Positions 1 to 5,543 of a stretch of 9,300 nt of DNA are shown here, in pieces (position 1 is the first letter of the stretch; each line of letters starts with the position of its first letter). This stretch comes from UBA8516 sp964434855 (GTDB lineage Archaea; Thermoproteota; Nitrososphaeria; Nitrososphaerales; Nitrosopumilaceae): the NCBI GenBank assembly GCA_964434855.1, contig CAYSWR010000036.1, positions 1-9,300 of the forward strand. The letters run 5' to 3'. The translations under genes were made by a program, and so were the position numbers. The notes beneath the pieces are model-generated. The model saw only the letters and a list, made by a program, of their open reading frames with translations. It was not told the DNA's origin and did not search any database.

Positions 1-34
1 CTTGAAGACAATTTTTTATTAAAAATACCAACAT
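1..34 (-). CDS. possible start of a further operon gene, cut by window edge
   Basis: An ATG at 34-32 opens a frame that stays open to the window edge, giving MLVFLIKNCLQ. It lies 6 bases past the TAG stop (41-43) of the preceding gene. An AGGAG at 42-38 overlaps that stop codon and resembles a Shine-Dalgarno sequence, although the 3-base spacing to the ATG is shorter than usual. This arrangement would fit another translationally coupled gene in the pilus-like operon. With only eleven codons visible, no family can be named and the call may be wrong. The same stretch carries a run of five Ts that could instead act as a weak U-tract terminator. Confidence 0.25.
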   Translation of the reverse strand, partial: MLVFLIKNCLQ

Positions 35-40
35 AATCTC

Positions 41-1513
41 CTATTTTGCATTTTTATCCAATGGTTTCTCTAAAAATAGGCGTGACTTGAGAATATGTTC
101 TACGCTGTCAAGTATTTCAGTAAATTCTTTTCCTGTTACAACAGATATGCTATGTGACGCTGCTAATGATTTTGCCATTTCTGAAACAGAAGGAATTCCT
201 ATAAGAATAGCTAAACTTGGAGACGTGTCAAGAACTTTGACTAACATGGAATTCATCTCGGCATCGCCTATTTCAGACTCTGAACTCTTTATGTCTATTA
301 GGATGGTTTTATTCTCACTGTTGTATGCATAAATGCTGGCTTTGTGCATCACTCCGCTTTTTCCTTTAACTGATGAGGAGGGTTCTATAGTAAACCCTTC
401 AAGGATTTTAAGCGCTGAGAGCTTTGGTACAAGAGAATACGAATAGGTTGAAACTGATTTGGCATCTACTCTGAGTTTGTAAAATGGGATAACTGCGATG
501 TCTGCTTGATTGATGTCAAAGTCATGATCAAATTTTCTGCAATGTAATTTAATTACGAGATCATCAAAACGGCTCTTACATTGGTTACATTCGTACCATC
601 TCCCAAGCTTTCGTAACTCATTTTCAGGATCTTTTATGGTCTTTTTACATGATTCACATTTGGTAATTTCTTCAGAACTTTCTCCAAAACCACTCTTTGT
701 ATTGATATGACCACAAACCGTATGTTCGATTAGGTGCAGCTTTGCAACATTGCTTGAATGGCAAGATGAGCAATACATCTTGATGCTGTTGTTGATATAT
801 TGAGGGTGTTTTGGACATACTGGCAGTCTCTCATATTCGCTTTTTTCAAGGATTCCGTCAGTTGGTGAGGAGAGTTCATCTAAAAGCGAGGAAACATGTT
901 CTGTGGTGCCTAATTCTTCCAAGAGTGGATATGTCCAAAAATTTTCTTCAAAGTTAACAGACGGTTTTATGCTGTCTTCATTACTGCTTAATATTATTCC
1001 AACTAGTTTGCTTGCTTCACTGTTGCCTTTTAGTTCCTTTATCTGATCTCCTAAAATTTGTTTTGTCTTGTCATCTGAAAATAGTTGTTCGGTAGATGGA
1101 ACCAAAGGATTTTTTTTATCTGCAACTAATTCCCCTTTAGTGTTGCTACCAAAATCAAATACCTCGTCTAGCATTTGTTTTTGATTTGTAGATGATACTG
1201 GGGAACCCTTTTGAGTGCCATGTATTGCTTTGTCATTTTCAGGTACCTTACTCCAACCTTTGTGACCAAGCTGTCTTTCCTTTTCTTTTAGTGGATCATT
1301 TACTTTACCCATGATCGAGGTCTCAAGTTGATTTATTTTAGTTTCAAAAAATGTAACTTTGCTGTTCATCTCTGTTATTGCCTTGAGTACATCTGACAAG
1401 GTTGCTTCAGTTGTTAGTTTTGGATTTTGCGCTTTACTCTGCGTTGACATACTCTCAGGTACAACCGAAGTGCCTTTTTTCTTTGAAGGAAACCACTTCA
1501 ATTTGCCTTCCAC
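41..1513 (-). CDS. TackOD1 zinc-domain protein with C-terminal nuclease-fold-like domain
   Basis: A 490-residue protein with no predicted membrane segment, so probably cytoplasmic. Residues 1-35 are basic and low in complexity, and about 38-68 look like a coiled coil. Residues 70-225 are polar and probably disordered. Residues 226-350 carry C233, H236, C248, C251, H264, C267, H269, C286, C289, C309, C312 and C325. The spacing, with LIEHTVCGH, a CxxC ribbon and YECNQC, matches my memory of TackOD1, a thaumarchaeal signalling output domain. Residues about 365-480 (GKSGVMH, ILIDIK, LAILIGIPSVSEMAK) resemble a PD-(D/E)XK nuclease fold; D407-x-K409 is present, but S393 or A392 sits where the second acidic residue is expected, so catalysis is doubtful. 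The chosen start is GTG at 1513; TTG at 1501 or ATG at 1450 (residue 22) are possible. It follows the TadC-like gene after 28 bases, suggesting a regulatory or structural role with the pilus genes. That role is inference. Confidence 0.8.
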   Translation of the reverse strand: MEGKLKWFPSKKKGTSVVPESMSTQSKAQNPKLTTEATLSDVLKAITEMNSKVTFFETKINQLETSIMGKVNDPLKEKERQLGHKGWSKVPENDKAIHGTQKGSPVSSTNQKQMLDEVFDFGSNTKGELVADKKNPLVPSTEQLFSDDKTKQILGDQIKELKGNSEASKLVGIILSSNEDSIKPSVNFEENFWTYPLLEELGTTEHVSSLLDELSSPTDGILEKSEYERLPVCPKHPQYINNSIKMYCSSCHSSNVAKLHLIEHTVCGHINTKSGFGESSEEITKCESCKKTIKDPENELRKLGRWYECNQCKSRFDDLVIKLHCRKFDHDFDINQADIAVIPFYKLRVDAKSVSTYSYSLVPKLSALKILEGFTIEPSSSVKGKSGVMHKASIYAYNSENKTILIDIKSSESEIGDAEMNSMLVKVLDTSPSLAILIGIPSVSEMAKSLAASHSISVVTGKEFTEILDSVEHILKSRLFLEKPLDKNAK

Positions 1514-1541
1514 CTTTTATTTTGATGTGTGTTGTTCATTG

Positions 1542-2462
1542 TTACACGGCTCCTATCAATGCAAACACGCCAACTGAAAGTGCGATTAATATTACAATGT
1601 GTTTTACGCCAGCAACAAATGACCCTTCACCTATTTTGCCTGCGGCCAGTCCACCAAATATTGATTCAACGATGCTCATGTGAAGCATGAGTTTGTTCAA
1701 CTCATCTATGCTTACATCGGCTAGCCCGGCAAATAATCCCGCCCCCTGGACGCCGGCTTGAGAAGCAAGAGTTATCTGAATCTTTTCTATCTCTGCAAAG
1801 AATTGGAAAACGAGAATTGCTACTATGCTAAGGAATACTGCAAATGATATGTATATTGTAAATACGTATGGTCTCATGGTAGATTTGCGTTCGTTTTCTA
1901 AATTTTCCATTTCACTTACGTGTTTTTGGATGACCTCTATTGTATCTCCAACATCTCCACCAGTCTCCATTGCAAGATGTAGTAAGGTCATTACACGTCT
2001 TGCTGTCCTTGTTTGCACTCTTTCTACAAAATTAGCAAATGCCTCTTCTACTGGCATACCCCAACTCAAATTTGCTCTCAGGTTTCTTAATTCTGGAGTA
2101 AGTGCACCCATCTTACGATTTGCAGCCTCTGAAATTCCCTGTATGATGCTGTGACCGCTGACTACGGAACTTCGAAGACCAAGAAGAAAAATTGGCAAGT
2201 TCTTATCTATGCTACCTTTTCTATGAACTTGCCTCAGGTTAACTGTAACTATGGGCATTACACCAGCAATTATTCCAGCTACTGCTCCCATGTCTCTTAT
2301 GGTAGTGTTTCCTACTATTGACGAAATACTAAATGTAATCATAATCACACTTATGGCACTTACAGCTGACAATACAAGCAACTTTTTTTTCTGACTGGCA
2401 GCAGTAGGCGCTCTTTTCTTTTTGGCAGATCTTACTATTGTTTTTTGTTTTCCTTCTAACAT
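1542..2462 (-). CDS. type II/IV pilus platform protein, T2SSF domain (TadC/FlaJ-like), second copy
   Basis: A 306-residue integral membrane protein of the GspF/TadC/FlaJ superfamily, which forms the inner-membrane platform on which the assembly ATPase acts. The N-terminus (1-27) is very basic and likely cytoplasmic. Hydrophobic segments lie at about 28-50, 57-76, 198-222 and 285-305, with a weaker one near 257-275. The cytoplasmic T2SSF helical bundle is at about 88-190 and has the usual features: LPIFLLGLRSSVVSGHS, a central SWGMPVEEAF, and LLHLAMETGGDVGDTIEVI. The start is ATG at 2462, five bases after the stop of the upstream platform gene. GAGGT at 2474-2470 lies inside the end of that gene, a good archaeal Shine-Dalgarno match about 7 bases before the ATG. 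The length suits a single-domain TadC-type protein rather than the two-domain archaellar FlaJ. Family membership is well supported; which pilus it serves is not. Confidence 0.88.
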   Translation of the reverse strand: MLEGKQKTIVRSAKKKRAPTAASQKKKLLVLSAVSAISVIMITFSISSIVGNTTIRDMGAVAGIIAGVMPIVTVNLRQVHRKGSIDKNLPIFLLGLRSSVVSGHSIIQGISEAANRKMGALTPELRNLRANLSWGMPVEEAFANFVERVQTRTARRVMTLLHLAMETGGDVGDTIEVIQKHVSEMENLENERKSTMRPYVFTIYISFAVFLSIVAILVFQFFAEIEKIQITLASQAGVQGAGLFAGLADVSIDELNKLMLHMSIVESIFGGLAAGKIGEGSFVAGVKHIVILIALSVGVFALIGAV

Positions 2463-2467
2463 TTTCT

Positions 2468-3490
2468 TTACCTCTTTGGCACCATTCCATCAATCATTAT
2501 CAGTATCACTATTCCAAATATTGGAACTAGCAAGTATGAAATTAACATCATCATGGTCGTTATGTCCAATCCCATAAAGGTAGTTGCCATAGTGGCCATG
2601 ATGGAGAACATGATTATAGCCATCAACGGGAATACGACTAGCAAAATGGTATACATTTCTGCAATAATTCCAAGTGATGCTGTCATTTTTTGTATGGTCT
2701 GCTTTTTTTCTTCCATCTGAACTTTAGCCAAAGCTGTAAAGTATTCCTTTAGATTTCCACCAGTTTGTATTGTTGAGATCAAACCTTCAAGAAGTTCAGA
2801 GAAAGCTTCAGATGGAGTTTTGCGAATAAGATCAGTTAATGCTGAGATTATGTCCATTCCTAAAATATCCACATCACGAATTATGTATCGTGCACTTCGA
2901 ACAAATTCCTCTTTTGTGTTTTCTTTGGCAATAGCTTTGAAAATGCCTTCCAAGGTCAATCCGCTTGCTGCAAGCGTTGCCATGTATCCAATAAAGTACG
3001 GAGCTTCTTCTTGGAGCCTTCTCTTCCTAGTGCTAACATTTACTTCTGGATACTTGTACATTACACCCAACCCAGCTTCAAAACCAGCTGCAGCTGCAAT
3101 AAAGGGAAAGAAAATTTTCAGTTCTGTTTGTTGTATATTGATAATAAAAACAAACGCAGTAGCAAAAACCATAGAAACAATGCCTACTATGATTCCTACG
3201 ACTACCATAGAACACACATATGCTTCATAAGGAACAGGCATCATGGCCTTGTCAAGTTTGTTTTCTAAATTCATTAATCTTGGATATAAGAACTTGATTC
3301 TATTTCCAAGTAGTTTATAACTTGCTGCGTAAATAGCAGAAACTTCTTCCTTTTCCTTAGGCTTTGGTACTTTTTTTGTACGGTGTACGGGAGATGGTTG
3401 TACTAATTGTGTTTTATTTTGATTCGTATTAGGAATTGGGACGTTATCTTTTTTCTGTTCCTTTTTCACAAGGTTCTTGAAGCTAAACAT
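2468..3490 (-). CDS. type II/IV pilus platform protein, T2SSF domain (TadB/FlaJ-like), first copy
   Basis: A 340-residue membrane protein of the T2SSF superfamily and probable partner of the next platform protein. A hydrophilic tail of about 85 residues, rich in Lys, Pro and Gln, precedes hydrophobic segments at about 90-118 and 126-146. The cytoplasmic bundle is at about 158-265 (EEAPYFIGYMATLAASGLTL, then EAFSELLEGLISTIQTGGNLKEYF). Two more hydrophobic segments follow at about 275-302 and 311-333. This TM-TM-bundle-TM-TM plan is typical of TadB/TadC/FlaJ proteins. The start is ATG at 3490, six bases after the ATPase stop. GTGAT at 3500-3496 spans that stop codon and matches part of the 16S-complementary sequence, so translation is probably coupled. 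Together with the downstream 306-residue paralogue it gives an ATPase-TadB-TadC order. Archaellar FlaJ carries two such domains in one chain; here they are two genes. Confidence 0.88.
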   Translation of the reverse strand: MFSFKNLVKKEQKKDNVPIPNTNQNKTQLVQPSPVHRTKKVPKPKEKEEVSAIYAASYKLLGNRIKFLYPRLMNLENKLDKAMMPVPYEAYVCSMVVVGIIVGIVSMVFATAFVFIINIQQTELKIFFPFIAAAAGFEAGLGVMYKYPEVNVSTRKRRLQEEAPYFIGYMATLAASGLTLEGIFKAIAKENTKEEFVRSARYIIRDVDILGMDIISALTDLIRKTPSEAFSELLEGLISTIQTGGNLKEYFTALAKVQMEEKKQTIQKMTASLGIIAEMYTILLVVFPLMAIIMFSIMATMATTFMGLDITTMMMLISYLLVPIFGIVILIMIDGMVPKR

Positions 3491-3496
3491 AATTAA

Positions 3497-5149
3497 TCAC
3501 GTTAAGAACCTCTTTCTTTCATAGAATCTTTCTGGATTGGAGTAAAACTCCATTATTGTAGCATTTACCTCTTTAGCGTTACGAACGTCACTTGACGCCA
3601 TCATCCACTCTAGAGCAGTTTTTCTTTTGCTAAGTTCACGGGTAACAAGGTCTTTTGTTAAACCTAGTCTGCTTGCTATTTTATCAAACATTATGCTTTT
3701 ACCTGTGAATTCATGTTTGTCTGTTTCAGGATTCCATTTGAAAACATCACTGAGAAGAATCTCTTCTGATTTTTCATCATAGCCTGCAATCTCAGAAATT
3801 TGCATTACTCTTCTTACTGATTTGTCACCTATTCTAATCTTTAATTGTAAAAGAATTGCGTTCAACGTAGTAACTAAAAGTACCTTAGGAACCTCCATTG
3901 GTACAGAAGTTAACCTGGTTATACAAGATTTCACAGAGTCTGCGTGAATTGATGAAAAGCCACCGTGACCGGTTGCCATGGCCTGAAATAGTGTGTGAGC
4001 CTCTCTACCTCTTGTTTCTCCTACTATGATGATATCTGGTCTTTGTCTTAATGCTGCCCTTAATAGGTCAAATTGTGTGATTTCTCCAACTCCACCAGCG
4101 GTAAAGGTCTGTCTGGAAATTGAAGGAATCCAGTTTTCATGGGGAAGGTTTAGTTCTGGTGTGTCTTCGATACTTACTATTTTGTTACTAGGATGGATAA
4201 AGGACGCAATTGCGTTAAGCGTAGTAGTCTTTCCACTTGCAGTGCCTCCAGATATTAACATAGTTAATTTATTCTCTACAAGGAACCAAAGGTAGGCTGC
4301 AATATCTGACGAAACGGTATTTGATCTGATAAGATCAATAATCGTGATAGGATCCTCTTTGAAATGTCTTATAGTAAAAGTACTGCCACGCTTTGTAACC
4401 TCGTGTCCCAAAGTAAGGTTGATTCTACTTCCATCTGGAAGAGTTGCATCAACAATTGGATTAGCTACAGAAACGTGTTTTCCTGATACATAAGCTAACT
4501 TTCGAACAAAATTTTCTAGTTCAGCGTTAGTGGGAAATATGATATTTGTAGGCATGGATTCATACTCTCGGTGCCATATGTAGAGTGGAATATTTGTCCC
4601 ATCACAACTAATTTCTTCTATCATGTTATCATGCATCACTGGATCAATTACCCCATAACGCGTAAAATCCCTAATAGCATAATAGAATATCTTGCGAAAG
4701 TCTCTACGTTGTATATCTAATCCATATTTATCAATCATGCTAACGATCTTTTTCTTTAGTCGTTCTTCAGCATCTGCACGTGATTTTATGTCGTTTAAAT
4801 CTATACTAAGTTCGACGATCAACATTTTTCTTATTTTATCAAAATTTTCTTTATCTTTCGCGGTCAAAGTCGGTTCAATTATCATGTATCTTTTTCCTCC
4901 TTTGGCAGTAGGATCTCTCATAATCCCAGCGTAGACTCCATAGTTTTCGTATCCGGTTTTAGAAACAGTGATAAAGTTTTTCATTTCATCAACATCGTCA
5001 ATGAACTTTTGTTCATTGACAGAATTTCCAATTGTTCTTGGGTTTTCCTGAGGTTTGGGAACTGAATCTTTTGAATTTATCGGTTCTGCAGAGGTTGTTT
5101 TTACTTCCTTTTTAATTAATTTGTCTTTAAAAATTTTAAAATTCAACAT
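3497..5149 (-). CDS. pilus assembly/secretion ATPase (TadA/CpaF/FlaI/GspE family)
   Basis: A 550-residue hexameric-type P-loop ATPase that powers assembly of pili or related filaments from the cytoplasmic face of the membrane platform. Residues 1-50 are a basic, Pro-rich tail and about 60-285 form the N-terminal domain (IRDFTRYGVIDPVMHD, NPIVDATLPDGSRINL, FTIRHFKEDP). The catalytic domain has all family motifs: Walker A GGTASGKTT (301-309), the Asp box SIEDTPEL (326-333), a Walker B region DIIIVGETRGREA (372-384), and the His box GHGGFSSIHADS (394-405). The four-cysteine zinc motif of bacterial GspE is absent, as in TadA, FlaI and other archaeal relatives. The start is ATG at 5149, with GAGATGA at 5157-5151 as a modest Shine-Dalgarno. 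It is first in a close-packed operon with two T2SSF genes and the TackOD1 gene. The family is certain; whether it builds adhesive pili, an archaellum-like filament or a secretion device cannot be read from the window, because no filament subunit is present. Confidence 0.95.
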   Translation of the reverse strand: MLNFKIFKDKLIKKEVKTTSAEPINSKDSVPKPQENPRTIGNSVNEQKFIDDVDEMKNFITVSKTGYENYGVYAGIMRDPTAKGGKRYMIIEPTLTAKDKENFDKIRKMLIVELSIDLNDIKSRADAEERLKKKIVSMIDKYGLDIQRRDFRKIFYYAIRDFTRYGVIDPVMHDNMIEEISCDGTNIPLYIWHREYESMPTNIIFPTNAELENFVRKLAYVSGKHVSVANPIVDATLPDGSRINLTLGHEVTKRGSTFTIRHFKEDPITIIDLIRSNTVSSDIAAYLWFLVENKLTMLISGGTASGKTTTLNAIASFIHPSNKIVSIEDTPELNLPHENWIPSISRQTFTAGGVGEITQFDLLRAALRQRPDIIIVGETRGREAHTLFQAMATGHGGFSSIHADSVKSCITRLTSVPMEVPKVLLVTTLNAILLQLKIRIGDKSVRRVMQISEIAGYDEKSEEILLSDVFKWNPETDKHEFTGKSIMFDKIASRLGLTKDLVTRELSKRKTALEWMMASSDVRNAKEVNATIMEFYSNPERFYERKRFLT

Positions 5150-5304
5150 TTCATCTCTAACGCCTCTTCCAAATTTTGCATTTTGATTTTTTTGTCAGCT
5201 TGGCAATTAACAAATATGATTGCTCTAAATGCAAAAATGACCTTACTCAAGGCATACCGTTTTTTCCCTGATTTTAAATACGATTTCCTATTATTGCTAT
5301 ACAT
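5143..5304 (-). CDS. doubtful 53-residue ORF ahead of the ATPase gene
   Basis: From ATG 5304 this frame encodes 53 residues, rich in Lys, with one short hydrophobic patch (KVIFAFRAIIFVNC, residues 21-34) and two cysteines. It ends with TGA inside the ATPase gene, overlapping its first 7 bases. In favour, AAGGGAG at 5317-5311 is a good Shine-Dalgarno six bases before the ATG, and the overlap would allow translational coupling to the ATPase. Against it, no family is recognised, the best TATA-like element (5280-5271) lies inside the ORF, and AT-rich spacers produce such frames by chance. The frame can be extended to a TTG at 5379 (78 residues), but nothing favours that start. The patch is too short and interrupted by Arg to be a pilin helix. 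Confidence 0.28.
   Translation of the reverse strand: MYSNNRKSYLKSGKKRYALSKVIFAFRAIIFVNCQADKKIKMQNLEEALEMKC
5271..5280 (-). promoter_or_regulatory. candidate TATA box for the ATPase operon
   Basis: On the minus strand this reads TATTTAAAAT, close to the archaeal TATA consensus, and is preceded by a purine-rich GGAAATCG that could serve as a BRE. Transcription would be expected to begin about 25 bases downstream, near 5250, leaving an untranslated leader of about 100 bases before the ATPase ATG. The match is by eye only. AT-rich DNA yields such motifs often, and another candidate exists at 5514-5507. Confidence 0.4.
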
Positions 5305-5386
5305 CCATTTCTCCCTTTTATTTTCATATCTTTGTTTTGCAATACAAATGGCTGTGTGAGTATTTTTTCTGACATACAATTTAGAG

Positions 5387-5408
5387 GAGAAATGAGACTT
5401 TCTCTCAT
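5387..5408. repeat. two overlapping perfect dyads (mutually exclusive hairpins)
   Basis: On the plus strand ATGAGA (5392-5397) and TCTCAT (5403-5408) are exact inverted repeats around a 5-base centre. Overlapping them, GAGAAA (5387-5392) and TTTCTC (5399-5404) are exact inverted repeats around a 6-base centre. Only one of the two stems can form at a time. It lies 240 bases upstream of the ATPase ATG and 136 bases past the trpA stop. It could be an operator or a transcript hairpin; the sequence does not decide. Confidence 0.5.
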
Positions 5409-5451
5409 GTTTCTATTTGGATGATTTTTGTTCTAAATTGGGAAATTGATG

Positions 5452-5510
5452 AATTACCAACATATGTCACTAAATTAATGAAAGAAACTCGTACCTTATG
5501 TTGGATAATT
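5452..5510. repeat. spaced inverted repeat, possible operator pair or long hairpin
   Basis: CCAACATA (5457-5464) and TATGTTGG (5497-5504) are perfect 8-base inverted copies whose centres are 40 bases apart. The outer flanks also match: AATTA (5452-5456) pairs with TAATT (5506-5510) if A5505 is bulged. That makes a 13-bp stem with one bulge and a loop of 32 bases. A spacing of 40 bases is close to four helical turns, which would suit two protein half-sites on the same DNA face. A transcript hairpin past the end of trpA is the alternative. Confidence 0.5.
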
Positions 5511-5514
5511 TAAA
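5507..5514 (-). promoter_or_regulatory. alternative TATA-like element upstream of the pilus-like operon
   Basis: The minus strand reads TTTAAATT just after the U-rich run that follows trpA. If used, transcription would start near 5485, leaving a leader of over 300 bases that includes the compact dyads and the doubtful small ORF. It overlaps the outer arm of the spaced inverted repeat, so a protein bound there would block it. This is a weaker call than the element at 5280-5271, because the implied leader is long. Confidence 0.25.
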
Positions 5515-5529
5515 CAACAAAAGAAAATA
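5511..5529 (-). terminator. candidate U-rich terminator of the trp operon
   Basis: About 15 bases past the trpA stop the transcript reads UAUUUUCUUUUGUUGUUUA. Archaeal RNA polymerase can terminate at U-rich tracts without a hairpin, so this is a plausible end of the trp message. The tract is interrupted by C and G, and no strong stem lies directly before it, so read-through into the downstream operon is possible. Confidence 0.4.
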
Positions 5530-5543
5530 CACTATTTCCAATT

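Larger units (their letters stand above)
5150..5543. other. structured spacer between the trp and pilus-like operons
   Basis: This stretch of about 390 bases separates the trpA stop from the ATPase start and holds no confident gene. Reading in the direction of transcription, it contains a U-rich run just after trpA, a TTTAAATT element, a spaced inverted repeat with 8-bp perfect core arms, two overlapping 6-bp dyads, a doubtful small ORF, and a TATTTAAAA element about 120 bases before the ATPase ATG. It is the natural place for trp termination and for the start of the pilus-like transcript. I see no tRNA, rRNA or CRISPR-like repeat in it. A small RNA cannot be ruled out from sequence alone. 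Confidence 0.7.

Noticed and set aside
17..25. TATTTTTAA on the minus strand as a terminator for the pilus-like operon
   Set aside because: Only five consecutive Ts with no supporting structure. A possible downstream gene runs through it, so a terminator call is not justified.
1498..1539. A 13-codon ATG frame between the second platform gene and the TackOD1 gene
   Set aside because: It starts two bases after a stop codon and ends inside the next gene in another frame. Such tiny frames are expected by chance, and no frameshift site joins it to the downstream protein.
1825..2154. A 109-codon plus-strand frame opposite the second platform gene
   Set aside because: It is entirely antisense to a conserved gene, with no domain or convincing ribosome site, so it is taken as a shadow frame.
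2820..3230. A 136-codon open frame on the plus strand, opposite the first platform gene
   Set aside because: It lies wholly inside a well-supported T2SSF gene, has no recognisable domain, and its composition is what antisense reading of hydrophobic codons gives.
5176..5271. A short plus-strand frame from a TTG ending in a zinc-knuckle-like KYDCSKCKNDLTQG
   Set aside because: One CxxC pair only, no ATG, no Shine-Dalgarno and a stop soon after. It could be a relic of a zinc-ribbon gene, but chance in an AT-rich spacer explains it as well.
5143..5379. The 78-codon extension of the small ORF to a TTG start at 5379
   Set aside because: The TTG has no Shine-Dalgarno, whereas the internal ATG at 5304 has a good one. 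The added 25 residues resemble no known protein.
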